Below are positions 25,524 to 33,998 of a stretch of 64,000 bases of DNA, in pieces. The notes beneath the pieces are model-generated. The model made no database searches. It was not told the DNA's origin and worked only from the letters and a program-made list of their open reading frames with translations. Source of the stretch: Pannonibacter sp051860505 (lineage in GTDB: Bacteria; Pseudomonadota; Alphaproteobacteria; Rhizobiales; Stappiaceae); NCBI RefSeq assembly GCF_051860505.1, contig NZ_JBHYDX010000001.1, positions 62,001-126,000 on the forward strand, written 5' to 3'. A program made the position numbers and the translations under genes. How positions within the stretch are numbered: the first letter of the stretch is position 1; each line of letters begins with the position of its first letter.

Positions 25524-26537
25524 ATGGTGACCGCTCTTGCCGCCCTGTCGGCTGGGGCCACCCCGCGTGGAGGCTACCAGTCCCAGCAAGGCCCGCTCAC
25601 GGCTGATCCGCGTGACCGGGACGGGACAGTCGTGTCCGCCCGCCAGAGCGCCGCCGCCGCCCCGCGTCAGGCCGAACGCACCGGCGCTGTGGCCACCTTT
25701 TCTGCCGTGGCCCTGCAGGTATTGCAGGATGGCGAAGCGCTGCAGCCGAAAGACAACCGCAAACCCGGGCAGTCGCCCCGCCCGCCGTCCAATCCGTCGC
25801 CCGGCGGTACAGATGCGGGACAAGCAGCTGCGCAAGCTCAAGCGCAGCCACAGGATGCAACAGCGGATGCATCTGCGGCTGCATCTTCCGGTGACAGCGA
25901 ACCGGTGACGGGCGCGTCCAGCGAGGAAGATCCGGATCAGGACGGGCTCACAGAGGAAGAGGAAGAACAGGTCGAGAAACTGAAGCAGCGCGACCGCGAG
26001 GTGCGGGCGCATGAGCAGGCGCATGCCCGGGTCGGTGGCCCTTATGCCAGTGCGCCCAGCTATACATTCCAGCAAGGGCCGGATGGCGGTCGCTATGCCA
26101 TTGGCGGCGAGGTCCAGATCGATACTTCGCCTGAAAGCGAGCCGGAAGCCACGGTCCGGAAGATGCAGATCGTCATCCGTGCCGCGCTCGCCCCGGCCGA
26201 GCCGTCCTCACAGGATTTGCGGGTGGCACAGCTCGCCCGTTCGCAATTGCAGGAAGCCCAGGCGCAGGCCCGCGCCGAAGCCGCTGCCGAGCTGCGCGGC
26301 GAGGAGGAGGGAGCGGCGGAGGCCGGACAGACATCGGCGGTGACCGGTCCTGCCGACAGGTCGAACCCGGCAGGTCCGTCTGATCGTGACACAGAAGGAT
26401 CCGGCTCCTCCGAAAGCCCCATTGCCTCCCGGGCGGACGAGCGTCGCTCTAAGGAGACAGCCAATGCCTATCAGCGTGCATTGGAGCGCTTCAGCCGGGA
26501 GGAGACGGCACAAGGCGTCTCGGGATTCTTCGCCTGA
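25524..26537 (+). CDS. SprA-related putative metalloprotease
   Basis: The 337-residue protein is low-complexity and rich in Ala, Gln, Pro and Ser for its first 135 residues. It then has a compact conserved core: EVRAHEQAHARVGGPYASAP, containing an HExxH motif (His 163, Glu 164, His 167), and YAIGGEVQIDTSPESEPEAT. This matches the SprA-related family, thought to be metalloprotease-like. The C-terminal third is a charged Ala/Glu-rich coiled-coil-like segment. There is no classical signal peptide, although the first 20 residues are fairly hydrophobic. ATG 25524 was preferred over TTG 25518; neither has a strong Shine-Dalgarno. Confidence 0.7.
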   Translation: MVTALAALSAGATPRGGYQSQQGPLTADPRDRDGTVVSARQSAAAAPRQAERTGAVATFSAVALQVLQDGEALQPKDNRKPGQSPRPPSNPSPGGTDAGQAAAQAQAQPQDATADASAAASSGDSEPVTGASSEEDPDQDGLTEEEEEQVEKLKQRDREVRAHEQAHARVGGPYASAPSYTFQQGPDGGRYAIGGEVQIDTSPESEPEATVRKMQIVIRAALAPAEPSSQDLRVAQLARSQLQEAQAQARAEAAAELRGEEEGAAEAGQTSAVTGPADRSNPAGPSDRDTEGSGSSESPIASRADERRSKETANAYQRALERFSREETAQGVSGFFA

Positions 26538-26651
26538 GATCAACTGGCGCCGGTTGTTTTTGCCATCTGGTGCTTGAGTTTGTCACCCGGTGGCCGCAAT
26601 TAGCATCGATACGTGTTTTGCCTTCCTTCTGCGCTCATCCGGATTCCCGCC

Positions 26652-27806
26652 ATGTCCCATCTCGCCCGCGCCCGGCTCGCCGTGGCCATCGTGTTCTTTG
26701 CTGTCGGCAGCCTGGTTGGCACGTGGGCCTCGCGCATTCCGGACATCAAGTCCTATCTCGGCCTTTCAGAGGCCGGCTTCGGGGTGCTGCTCTTGATCAT
26801 GGCGGTTGGCGGTATCCTGTCGTTTCCCCTGTCCGGCCGGGCCATCGACCGTTTCGGCGGTGTGACCGGGGCGCGGATCGGCGTTGCACTGTGCTTCGTC
26901 TTCTTTGCGCTCGTGCCGCTCGCCGGATCCGTCTGGGTGATCGCGCCGATCCTGGCCGCCTTCGGTGCCATCATCGGCGCATCGGACGTGGCCATGAACG
27001 CCTGGGCCGCCGAGGTGGAAAAGGCCATGGCCAAGCCGATCATGTCCTCGTTCCATGGCCTGTACAGCCTGGGGGCGGGCGTTGGCGCCGGCTTCGGCGG
27101 TCTCACGATTTCGCTGGGCTGGAGCGTGTCTACCCATGTCTGGGTCGTGCTCGCGGTCCTCTCGGTTATCTGCCTCATTTTCTTGCGAGTGCCCTGGACG
27201 TCCGAAACGCGTGAAACCTCAGGCAGACGTCCGCCGCTGGTGGCCCTGCCGCGCGGCGGGCTGATCTTCATCGGCGGCATGGCCTTTTGTGCCGCGGTCA
27301 GCGAAGGGTCTGCCGTCGACTGGGCCGCGCTCTACCAGATCCAGGAACTGGGCATCGAGCCGTCGATGGCGGCCATCGGCTTTTCGGTCTTTTCGGTTGC
27401 CATGGTCGGCATGCGCTTTGCCGGCGATACCATCATCGCCCGCTTCGGCCAGATGAACACCGCCATCGCCAGCGGCATTACCGCCGGCATCGGCGCCATG
27501 ATCTTCGTGCTCGGCAGCGACCCTTATGTGATCTGGCTCGGCTGCGGCATCATGGGGCTCGGCAATGCGGTGATCTTCCCCATCGCCTTCTCCCGCGCCG
27601 CTGCTGATCCGGACATGTCGCCGGGCGAGGCGCTGGCCGCCGTCTCGACGCTCGGCTATGGCGCCTTCCTGTTCGGCCCGCCGCTGATCGGTTTCATTGC
27701 CGAAGCGTCGTCGCTGCGGGCCTCGTTTGTGTTGATCGCCGTGCTGTCGTTCCTCATCGCCGTCTTTGCCGTTCTCGGCCGGCGGCAGGAACGGCGGGTG
27801 CTCTGA
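26652..27806 (+). CDS. Major facilitator superfamily transporter (YbjJ-like)
   Basis: The 384-residue protein has twelve predicted helices. The N-terminal pattern FFAVGSLVGTWASRIPDIK and the loop GRAIDRFGGVTGAR between helices two and three are typical of the YbjJ-type MFS group. ATG 26652 was chosen where MSHLARARLAV opens the first helix; the frame extends upstream without support. It converges on an 8-oxoguanine deaminase gene 10 bp away. Substrate unknown; an inner-membrane exporter of small metabolites is possible. Confidence 0.85.
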   Translation: MSHLARARLAVAIVFFAVGSLVGTWASRIPDIKSYLGLSEAGFGVLLLIMAVGGILSFPLSGRAIDRFGGVTGARIGVALCFVFFALVPLAGSVWVIAPILAAFGAIIGASDVAMNAWAAEVEKAMAKPIMSSFHGLYSLGAGVGAGFGGLTISLGWSVSTHVWVVLAVLSVICLIFLRVPWTSETRETSGRRPPLVALPRGGLIFIGGMAFCAAVSEGSAVDWAALYQIQELGIEPSMAAIGFSVFSVAMVGMRFAGDTIIARFGQMNTAIASGITAGIGAMIFVLGSDPYVIWLGCGIMGLGNAVIFPIAFSRAAADPDMSPGEALAAVSTLGYGAFLFGPPLIGFIAEASSLRASFVLIAVLSFLIAVFAVLGRRQERRVL

Positions 27807-27816
27807 GGATCGGCAC

Positions 27817-29160
27817 CTAGAGGCTGTGGAGGAACCGCCTCGCGGCCTCGCCATGCTCGTGGCGCAGGCGGCCTGTGTCGATATGGACCGGTTCGCCGTC
27901 GGTCACGGTCCACGCCCCGCCCACCATCACCCGGTCGGCCCGGTGCGCGCCGCACAGGATCAGCGCCGCGAGCGGGTCTCCCGCACCGGAGAAGCGCAGC
28001 TCGTCGAGGGTGAAGAAGGCCAGATCCGCCATCTTGCCGATCGCGATCGCGCCGATGTCGTCCCGGCCGAGACACCGGGCCGAGCCTTCCGTGGCCCAGC
28101 GATAGGCATCCAGATGCGTCACCGAGGCCGCGCCATAGGTCAGCCGGTTGATCATCAGCGCGTGGCGCAGCCCTTCCATCAGGTTGGAATTGTCGTTGGA
28201 GGCCGAGCCGTCGACGCCGAGGCCCACCGGCGATCCGGCCGCCTCCAGCTCCTTCGTCCGGCACTGGCCCGACGCCAGCACCATGTTGGAGGTCGGGCAA
28301 TGGCAGACGCCGACGCAGGCATGACCAAGCCGGCGCACCTCGTCGTCGTTGAAATGGATGCCATGCGCCAGCCAGGTCCGGCTGGTCAGCCAGCCGCAGT
28401 CCTCGAGGTAATCCACCGGGCGGCAGTTGAACTTCGCCTCGCAATAGGCGTTCTCGTCGTGGGTCTCGCCCAGATGCGTGTGCAGGCGGCAGTCATGCCG
28501 CTCGGCCAGAGCGGCGCTTTCCTTCATCAGCTCGCGCGTGACCGAGAAGGGCGAGCAGGGCGACAGCGCCACCTGCAGCTTCGCGCCCTTCGACCGGTCA
28601 TGGTATTTCGCCAGCACCCTTTCGCAGTCGGCCAGGATCGTGTCCGTCTCCTGCACCACGCTGTCGGGCGGCAGGCCGCCGTCCTTCTGGCTGAGGTTCA
28701 TGGACCCGCGCGTCAACGTCATGCGCAGGCCCACCCGCTCGGCCTCCTCGGCCTGGATGTCCATCGCCGCTTCCAGCCCGCCCGGATAGAGATAATGGTG
28801 GTCGGCGGCGGTGGTGCAGCCGGACATCATCAGCTCCGTCAGGGCAAGGCGGGTGGCGAGGCGAAAGGTCTTCGGCGTCACGGCCCGCGCCCAGATCGGA
28901 TAGAGCGCCTGCAGCCAGGGAAACAGTTCCTTGTTGATCGCCTCAGGGTGGGCCCGGGTCAGGGTCTGGTAGAAGTGATGATGCGTGTTGACGAGGCCGG
29001 GCACGATGACATGCCGTCCGGCGTTGAAGGTGCCGTCCACCGGTAGCATAGGCGTGCGGCCGCGCCCCACCAGTTCGGTGATGACGCCGTCCTCGACGAC
29101 AATCCCCCGTTCCGCGCCCTCACTGAGGATGGCGATCGGGTCCTTGATCCACAAGCGCAT
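27817..29160 (-). CDS. 8-oxoguanine deaminase
   Basis: This 447-residue amidohydrolase converts 8-oxoguanine to urate, removing an oxidised base from the nucleotide pool. It shows the zinc motif VPGLVNTHHHFYQTLTRA near residue 55, the LHTHLGETHDE segment, LAHGIHF, and VGLGVDGSASNDNSNL with the catalytic Asp. The FYQTLTR context after the HxH and the SNDNSNL motif are characteristic of this enzyme within the atrazine chlorohydrolase/guanine deaminase group. It faces the MFS gene and is followed leftward only by intergenic DNA. Close relatives such as guanine or isoxanthopterin deaminases are less likely. Confidence 0.85.
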   Translation of the reverse strand: MRLWIKDPIAILSEGAERGIVVEDGVITELVGRGRTPMLPVDGTFNAGRHVIVPGLVNTHHHFYQTLTRAHPEAINKELFPWLQALYPIWARAVTPKTFRLATRLALTELMMSGCTTAADHHYLYPGGLEAAMDIQAEEAERVGLRMTLTRGSMNLSQKDGGLPPDSVVQETDTILADCERVLAKYHDRSKGAKLQVALSPCSPFSVTRELMKESAALAERHDCRLHTHLGETHDENAYCEAKFNCRPVDYLEDCGWLTSRTWLAHGIHFNDDEVRRLGHACVGVCHCPTSNMVLASGQCRTKELEAAGSPVGLGVDGSASNDNSNLMEGLRHALMINRLTYGAASVTHLDAYRWATEGSARCLGRDDIGAIAIGKMADLAFFTLDELRFSGAGDPLAALILCGAHRADRVMVGGAWTVTDGEPVHIDTGRLRHEHGEAARRFLHSL

Positions 29161-29300
29161 GATTAATCCGGTCCTTTTGATCGAGACGTGATCTGGACCT
29201 GCAGGCTTTGATAGCGGTGTTCAACTTCACCGCCCGAGTTCCGCACAGGGCTTCCTGGGGGCATCCTCTGCTCTTTCGAGGCGATGCCTGCTTTGCGCCT

Positions 29301-30332
29301 TTACAGGCAAGCAAGGATACGTGACCGGATTTCTGGCACAACCTCCAGGCTTCTGTCGAGCCGCTCGCGCCATTTTGGCCCGTTCTGCCGTGCGTCTTCC
29401 CAGGCCTGTGCCAGATCATCGGGCCGGTCTTCTGCCAGCGCGTCGATCAGAAATGCCGCCTGTAGCCGGTCCTTGCGCGCCTTGAGGCTGCCCGGTCCCT
29501 CGCGGCGACGGTCTGCAACGATCAGTTTGTGGATGGCAAAGCGCTCCGGCCGGGGGATCTGCACCAGCACGCCCGAACGATAGAGAACGGCCGCCGGGAT
29601 GGGGGCTGCGATCAGGTAGTTCAGGAAATGCAGGGACTGCGCGCTGACACCGAGAGCCTCCAGTGGGCGAAGGTCCTCCTCGGCACGGAACGAGGGGGTG
29701 AGAAACTCCACCAGCGTGTCGTTTCGGGTTTGCCGCCAGCGCCACACCCGGCCCGGGTCGAGGCTTGGCACCGGATCAAAGGTGAAGTCCGACAGCACGT
29801 CCTGGATTGGTGGAGAGACCTGCTCCTCTTGCGAGAGAGAAAGCGACAGTTGCTCGAAGCTGGCGATATCCATGTCCTGCGTCATCGCCGTCTGGTCAAA
29901 ACGGTAGCGGATGCCCAGTTCTCCTTCATAGAGACGGAAGGCATGGGTACCGATCACAGTGCCGCCAAGGCGGAACACCCCGGCGGTCGCCATGGCCGCG
30001 AGGAGGCTGCCGGTGGCGCCGTCGGAGCCGAGAAAGCCTTCTGCGCGCAGCAGCCGGATCAGCCGGGAGCGTTCCTTTTTGCGGGCCTCTGTCTCGTCTT
30101 TGAGGGCTTGGTGACGGTCAATGCGGGCCTGCAGGTCCTCGCTGTCTTCGCCAATGTAGCGTTTGCGCACGTCGGTGCCGACCCGGTAGGTGTCGTACCA
30201 GTAGGTCTTGCCCTTGCGGGTGACCCGCGTCGGCGTGCCACGCATCCCGGCCACTGATTCATCGAGCAGCGATCGAAGCAGGTCGTGATAGGCGGCGTGG
30301 CTGACAGGGGAATGCCGTTGCATGGCGCTCAT
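29301..30332 (-). CDS. Nucleotidyltransferase-like protein (NTP_transf_8 type)
   Basis: The 343-residue protein has an N-terminal region with YWYDTYRVGTDVRKRYIGED followed by a charged helix, then a nucleotidyltransferase-like core with GVFRLGGTVIGTHAFRLYEG and TQDMDIASFE, where the Asp pair DMD is the expected metal site. A conserved FLNYLIAAPIPAAVLYRSG and RPERFAIHKLIVADRR follow. I recognise the family but not its substrate; related domains occur in toxin-antitoxin and resistance systems. ATG 30332 was chosen over TTG 30338, and ATG 30323 is possible. No good ribosome binding site is present and the start lies inside one of two identical-geometry palindromes, so tight repression and perhaps leaderless translation are likely. 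Confidence 0.7.
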   Translation of the reverse strand: MSAMQRHSPVSHAAYHDLLRSLLDESVAGMRGTPTRVTRKGKTYWYDTYRVGTDVRKRYIGEDSEDLQARIDRHQALKDETEARKKERSRLIRLLRAEGFLGSDGATGSLLAAMATAGVFRLGGTVIGTHAFRLYEGELGIRYRFDQTAMTQDMDIASFEQLSLSLSQEEQVSPPIQDVLSDFTFDPVPSLDPGRVWRWRQTRNDTLVEFLTPSFRAEEDLRPLEALGVSAQSLHFLNYLIAAPIPAAVLYRSGVLVQIPRPERFAIHKLIVADRRREGPGSLKARKDRLQAAFLIDALAEDRPDDLAQAWEDARQNGPKWRERLDRSLEVVPEIRSRILACL

Positions 30333-30404
30333 GTTCAACGAATGAAAATTTTGTTGAACATAGCATTTCGGGACGTGTTCAACAAAAATTATTTTCGTTG
30401 AACA
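30332..30404. promoter_or_regulatory. Twin 29-bp palindromic operators
   Basis: TGTTCAAC-N13-GTTGAACA occurs at 30332-30360 and again, in perfect arms and equal spacing, at 30376-30404. Centres are 44 bp apart, about four helical turns. The spacers are AT-rich, unlike the GC-rich surroundings. The first copy overlaps the start codon of the nucleotidyltransferase-like gene and the second lies 20 bp from the stop of the Rid gene. Confidence 0.75.
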
Positions 30405-30424
30405 TGGGCCGAGCCTCGCAGACC

Positions 30425-30814
30425 TCAGTCCGCCTTTGCCGCAATGACCTCCACCTCCACGACAAACTCCTCACGCGTGAAGCCGCCGACGATCATCAGC
30501 GTCGAGGCGGGTGGGGGCAGGGCGGTGAATTCGTCGCGGGTCTTCATGTAGCCGGCCATGTGTTCGCGCGCCGTGACATAGGCGTTGATCCGCACGATGT
30601 CGGCCAGCGTCATGCCGGCTGCCTGAAGGATGTGGCCAATGTTGCCGAAGCACAGCCGGGTCTGGGCCTCGACGCCCTGTGGGATCACGTCATCGGGTCC
30701 AATGCCGAGCTGGCCGGAGCAGAACACCAGCCTGTGTCCGGCCGGCACTTCCACGGCGTGGCTGTAGCGGGCAAAGGGTGGGCGGATTGTTGTCGGCGTC
30801 ACGGCGCGGGTCAT
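30425..30814 (-). CDS. RidA/YjgF/UK114 superfamily protein
   Basis: The 129-residue protein has the Rid fold pattern: VFCSGQLGIGPDDVIPQGVEAQT, GMTLADIVRINAYVT and FVVEVEVIAAKA. At the position where active RidA enzymes carry the Arg that binds the imine substrate (PARSTVEV), this protein reads PPASTLMIV, without Arg. It is therefore probably not a classical enamine/imine deaminase and belongs to another Rid branch, often linked to catabolism of nitrogen heterocycles. The gene is leftward and followed by the twin-operator nucleotidyltransferase gene. Confidence 0.85.
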   Translation of the reverse strand: MTRAVTPTTIRPPFARYSHAVEVPAGHRLVFCSGQLGIGPDDVIPQGVEAQTRLCFGNIGHILQAAGMTLADIVRINAYVTAREHMAGYMKTRDEFTALPPPASTLMIVGGFTREEFVVEVEVIAAKAD

Positions 30815-31059
30815 TTAACGGCCTCGGTCTCGATAGGTTGCGGCGCGGAGCCATAAATGCCTTGCGTTGCAGGCAGATGGAAGGAAACTGGTTCGAAGGC
30901 TAGAAACGGATGTCGATCTGCGCAAGGCGTATGCATGCTGAAGTGAGTGGCATATGACTGGAAATTATGCACAGTTGACCATGGGGGAGCCCAGCAATTT
31001 TGGCCAGAAGTCGGCGCTGCATATGCGCAGTTGCCGGTGAGGCAACGCAGCTTGAACGT

Positions 31060-31075
31060 GGCACAGGCCTTGCAG
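31060..31075 (+). promoter_or_regulatory. Sigma54 (-24/-12) promoter of the NMT1-type ABC operon
   Basis: TGGCACAGGCCTTGCA fits TGGCAYRNNNNTTGCW at every defined position and ends 93 bp before the substrate-binding gene. The rest of the 354-bp gap (30815-31168) holds candidate dyads such as GCATA-N11-TATGC (near 30950) and TGCATATGCGCA (near 31019), but no clear NtrC site. Sigma54 control would fit nitrogen-limited induction. Confidence 0.7.
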
Positions 31076-31168
31076 AACGTGTTCAGCGTGATTGCCTGAA
31101 CCGCTCCCAGGGCCTGAGGAGGCACAGCGGCAGAGCTTTGACAAAAGCACACGGAGGCGGAAGACAAC

Positions 31169-32182
31169 ATGCGTAAAGTGACTTCTCTTGCAGGCCTTGC
31201 CATGGGCCTGGCTTTCACTGCTGGCCTCAGCACCAGCGCTCTTGCTCTTGACGAAGTGAAGTTCGGCACCAACTGGCTCGCCCAGGCTGAGCACGGCGGC
31301 TACTATCAGGCGGTTGCCGACGGCACCTATGAAAAATACGGCCTCAAGGTCGAGATCCTGCAGGGCGGGCCGCAGGCAGCCAACCGGGCGCTGCTGCTGG
31401 CCGGCAAGATCCAGTTCTACATGGCCGGCAACATGCTGCAGCCGCTCAGCGCGCTGGCGGAAGACATTCCGGTGCTGGAAGTCGCCGCGATCTTCCAGAA
31501 GGATCCGCAGGTCCTCATCGCCCATCCCGACACCGGCATCGAGACCTTCGAGGATCTGGCCAAGCTGCCGACGATCTTCATGGGTGCGGACGGCTTTGCC
31601 TCCTATTTCCAGTGGATGAAGTCGGCCTATCCCGGCTTCAAGGACGAGCAGTACAAGCCCTACCAGTTCAATCCGGGTCCGTTCCTGGTCGACAAGCAGT
31701 CGGCGCAGCAGGGTTACATCACCTCCGAACCTTTCGCCATCGAGACGGAAGGCGGCTTCAAGCCGAAGCTGTTCCTGCTCGCCGACGCCGGGTTCGAGAC
31801 CTATTCCACCCTGATCGAGGGCCGGAAGGACTTTGTCGAGGCCAACAAGGATCTCACCCAGCGCTTCGTCGATGCCACCATCGAAGGCTGGTACAATTAT
31901 CTCTACGGCGACAACACGGCAGCCAACGCCCTGATCAAGGCCGACAATCCTGAAATGACCGATGACCAGATCGCGTTCTCGATCGCGACCATGAAGTCGT
32001 TCGGCCTCGTGGAATCCGGCGAGGCTTTGGACAAGGGCATTGGCTGCATGACGGATGCCAAGCAGCAGGCCTTCTATGACGCCATGGTCAAGTCCGGAGT
32101 CGTCAAGGAAGGCATCGACATCAAGCAGATCTACACGACCGAGTTCGTCTGCAAGGGCGTCGGCATGAACCTGAAGAAGTGA
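31169..32182 (+). CDS. ABC transporter substrate-binding protein, NMT1/THI5-like
   Basis: The 337-residue periplasmic protein has a signal peptide (ending near ALA-LDEV) and the NMT1/SsuA-type fold: VKFGTNWLAQAEHGGYYQAVADGTYEKYGL at the start, GGPQAANRALLLAGKIQFYM and GYITSEPFAIETEGGF in the hinge region. Such proteins bind pyrimidine-like compounds, sulfonates or similar small molecules. The next genes encode the ATPase, the permease and a cytosine-deaminase-like enzyme, which points to a pyrimidine or related heterocycle as ligand. CACGGAGGCGG lies upstream of ATG 31169. A stem-loop follows the stop. Confidence 0.88.
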   Translation: MRKVTSLAGLAMGLAFTAGLSTSALALDEVKFGTNWLAQAEHGGYYQAVADGTYEKYGLKVEILQGGPQAANRALLLAGKIQFYMAGNMLQPLSALAEDIPVLEVAAIFQKDPQVLIAHPDTGIETFEDLAKLPTIFMGADGFASYFQWMKSAYPGFKDEQYKPYQFNPGPFLVDKQSAQQGYITSEPFAIETEGGFKPKLFLLADAGFETYSTLIEGRKDFVEANKDLTQRFVDATIEGWYNYLYGDNTAANALIKADNPEMTDDQIAFSIATMKSFGLVESGEALDKGIGCMTDAKQQAFYDAMVKSGVVKEGIDIKQIYTTEFVCKGVGMNLKK

Positions 32183-32192
32183 GATGATGTCG

Positions 32193-32220
32193 GGCCGGCG
32201 GGGGATTCGTCCCGTCGGCC
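32193..32220 (+). terminator. Intercistronic stem-loop after the ABC binding-protein gene
   Basis: GGCCGGCGGG pairs with CCCGTCGGCC (one G-U) around an 8-base loop, ten bases after the stop. As after dctP, it probably favours the binding-protein message. Confidence 0.5.
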
Positions 32221-32265
32221 AGCGACCGCCTCCCTGCTTTTGGTTGAACGGAGCCCGTGCGTCCC

Positions 32266-33102
32266 ATGTCCGCAGTGCCTGAAACCGCCAGCCTGGCTTT
32301 CGCCGGGCGGGTGCCTGCCTCGTCCCGTCCGCTTGTCCGCCTCAACGGCGTTTCCAAGACCTTTTCCAATGGCACCATTGCCCTCAAGGACATGACCCTT
32401 GATGTCGGGCAGGGCGAGTTCATCAGCCTTCTGGGGCCCTCCGGCTGCGGCAAGTCGACGGCGCTGCGCATCGTCGCCGGGCTGGGGGAGCCGTCCTCGG
32501 GAAGCCTTGACTGGCCCACCTCGGAGCACAATGCGGCCGGTAAGCCCGAACCGGAGATCAGCTTCGTCTTCCAGGAGCCGACGCTGATGCCCTGGGCCAC
32601 GGCCTTCGAGAATGTCTGGCTGCCCCTGCGCCTCAAGGGCCTGCCGCGCAAGGCTGCCGACGAGCCGGTGATGGAGGCCCTGTCGATGGTCGGTCTCGAC
32701 CAGTTCCGCGATGCCTATCCGCGCGAACTGTCCGGCGGCATGAAAATGCGCGTCTCCATCGCCCGCGCGCTCGTGACCCGGCCGAAGCTTCTCCTGATGG
32801 ACGAGCCCTTTGCAGCCCTCGACGAAATCACCCGCTTCAAGCTCAACAACGACCTTCTGCGTCTGTGGCAGCGCTTCGGCTGGACGGTGCTCTTCGTCAC
32901 CCACTCCGTTTACGAGAGCGTCTATCTCTCCAGCCGCATCGTGGTCATGGCCGCCCGCCCGGGCCGGGTGGTCAGTGACCTTGCGATTGACGCGCCCTAT
33001 CCGCGCGACGAGGCCTTCCGTACCTCACCAGTCTACAACGAGCATTGCCGCCACACCTCTGCCGCCCTGCATGCGGCCATGGACGGGGGAGAGCACCTAT
33101 GA
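32266..33102 (+). CDS. ABC transporter ATP-binding protein (SsuB/TauB type)
   Basis: The 278-residue cytosolic subunit drives import. It has Walker A LLGPSGCGKSTALRIV, Q-loop FVFQEPTLMPW, signature ELSGGMKMRVSIARAL, Walker B LLLMDEPFAALDE and the switch His in FVTHSVYES. The signature reads LSGGM rather than LSGGQ, as is common in this subfamily. ATG 32266 was chosen; GTG 32257 is closer to GGAG and also possible. Its stop overlaps the permease start by ATGA. Confidence 0.93.
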   Translation: MSAVPETASLAFAGRVPASSRPLVRLNGVSKTFSNGTIALKDMTLDVGQGEFISLLGPSGCGKSTALRIVAGLGEPSSGSLDWPTSEHNAAGKPEPEISFVFQEPTLMPWATAFENVWLPLRLKGLPRKAADEPVMEALSMVGLDQFRDAYPRELSGGMKMRVSIARALVTRPKLLLMDEPFAALDEITRFKLNNDLLRLWQRFGWTVLFVTHSVYESVYLSSRIVVMAARPGRVVSDLAIDAPYPRDEAFRTSPVYNEHCRHTSAALHAAMDGGEHL

Positions 33103-33995
33103 CCGCACTTGACCCTGCAAACGGACCCGTGAAGGGGGCTGCGACGGGGGGCGCTGGATCCCAGGCCGCGCACATGGATACCCCGCCCTTGATGCCACGC
33201 GCCGAGGAGGCCGGTGACCGGCTGATGCGCTTGATCATTCCGGTGGTGATGCTGGGGCTGCTGGTCCTCCTGTGGGCCTGGTATGTGGTGGCTTACGACG
33301 TCCCGCATTACATCCTGCCCAGCCCGTCGCGAGTTGCCCAGTCGCTGGTCAATGACTGGGCGACGTTGTCCTCTGCCCTTCTGGTAACGCTGAAGATCAC
33401 TTTCATGGCCCTTGGGCTGGCGCTGGCCGGCGGTGTCGGTCTCGCCATCCTCATGACCCAGTCGCGCTGGGTCGAACTGGCGATCTATCCCTATGCGGTC
33501 ATCCTGCAGGTGACGCCGATCGTGGCCATCGCGCCGCTGATCGTCATCTATGCGCCGACCACTCAGGTTGCCGTTCTCATCTGCGCCTTCATCGTCGCCT
33601 TCTTTCCTGTCCTGTCCAACACGACGCAGGGGTTGAAGTCGACGGACCACAATCTCCTCAACCTGTTCGAGATGTATGGCGCCAGCCGCTGGCAGACCCT
33701 GCGCTATCTCAAGCTGCCGGCCGCCTTGCCGTATTTTCTCGCTGGCCTGAAGATCGCCGGTGGTCTTGCCCTCATTGCCGCCGTGGTGGCCGAGTTTGCC
33801 GCCGGCTCAGCGGGCGCAAACTCCGGGCTCGCCTACCGGTTGCTGGAATCCCAGTTCCGCCTCAACATTCCCCGCCTCTTTGCCGCGCTCCTGCTCCTGT
33901 CCCTGACAGGTGTGCTGATTTTCGCCCTCACCAGCGCGGTGTCCCATCTTCTGTTGCGCCGGTGGCATGAAAGTGCCATCCGCCGGGAGAACTGA
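33099..33995 (+). CDS. ABC transporter permease (SsuC/TauC type)
   Basis: The 298-residue membrane protein has about six helices and the permease coupling loop LFEMYGASRWQTLRYLKLPAALPYFLAGLK. The opening 35 residues are hydrophilic and Gly/Ala-rich, an extension beyond the usual start. It begins inside the last codons of the ATPase gene (ATGA overlap) and ends three bases before the amidohydrolase gene. Confidence 0.92.
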   Translation: MTALDPANGPVKGAATGGAGSQAAHMDTPPLMPRAEEAGDRLMRLIIPVVMLGLLVLLWAWYVVAYDVPHYILPSPSRVAQSLVNDWATLSSALLVTLKITFMALGLALAGGVGLAILMTQSRWVELAIYPYAVILQVTPIVAIAPLIVIYAPTTQVAVLICAFIVAFFPVLSNTTQGLKSTDHNLLNLFEMYGASRWQTLRYLKLPAALPYFLAGLKIAGGLALIAAVVAEFAAGSAGANSGLAYRLLESQFRLNIPRLFAALLLLSLTGVLIFALTSAVSHLLLRRWHESAIRREN

Positions 33996-33998
33996 TCC

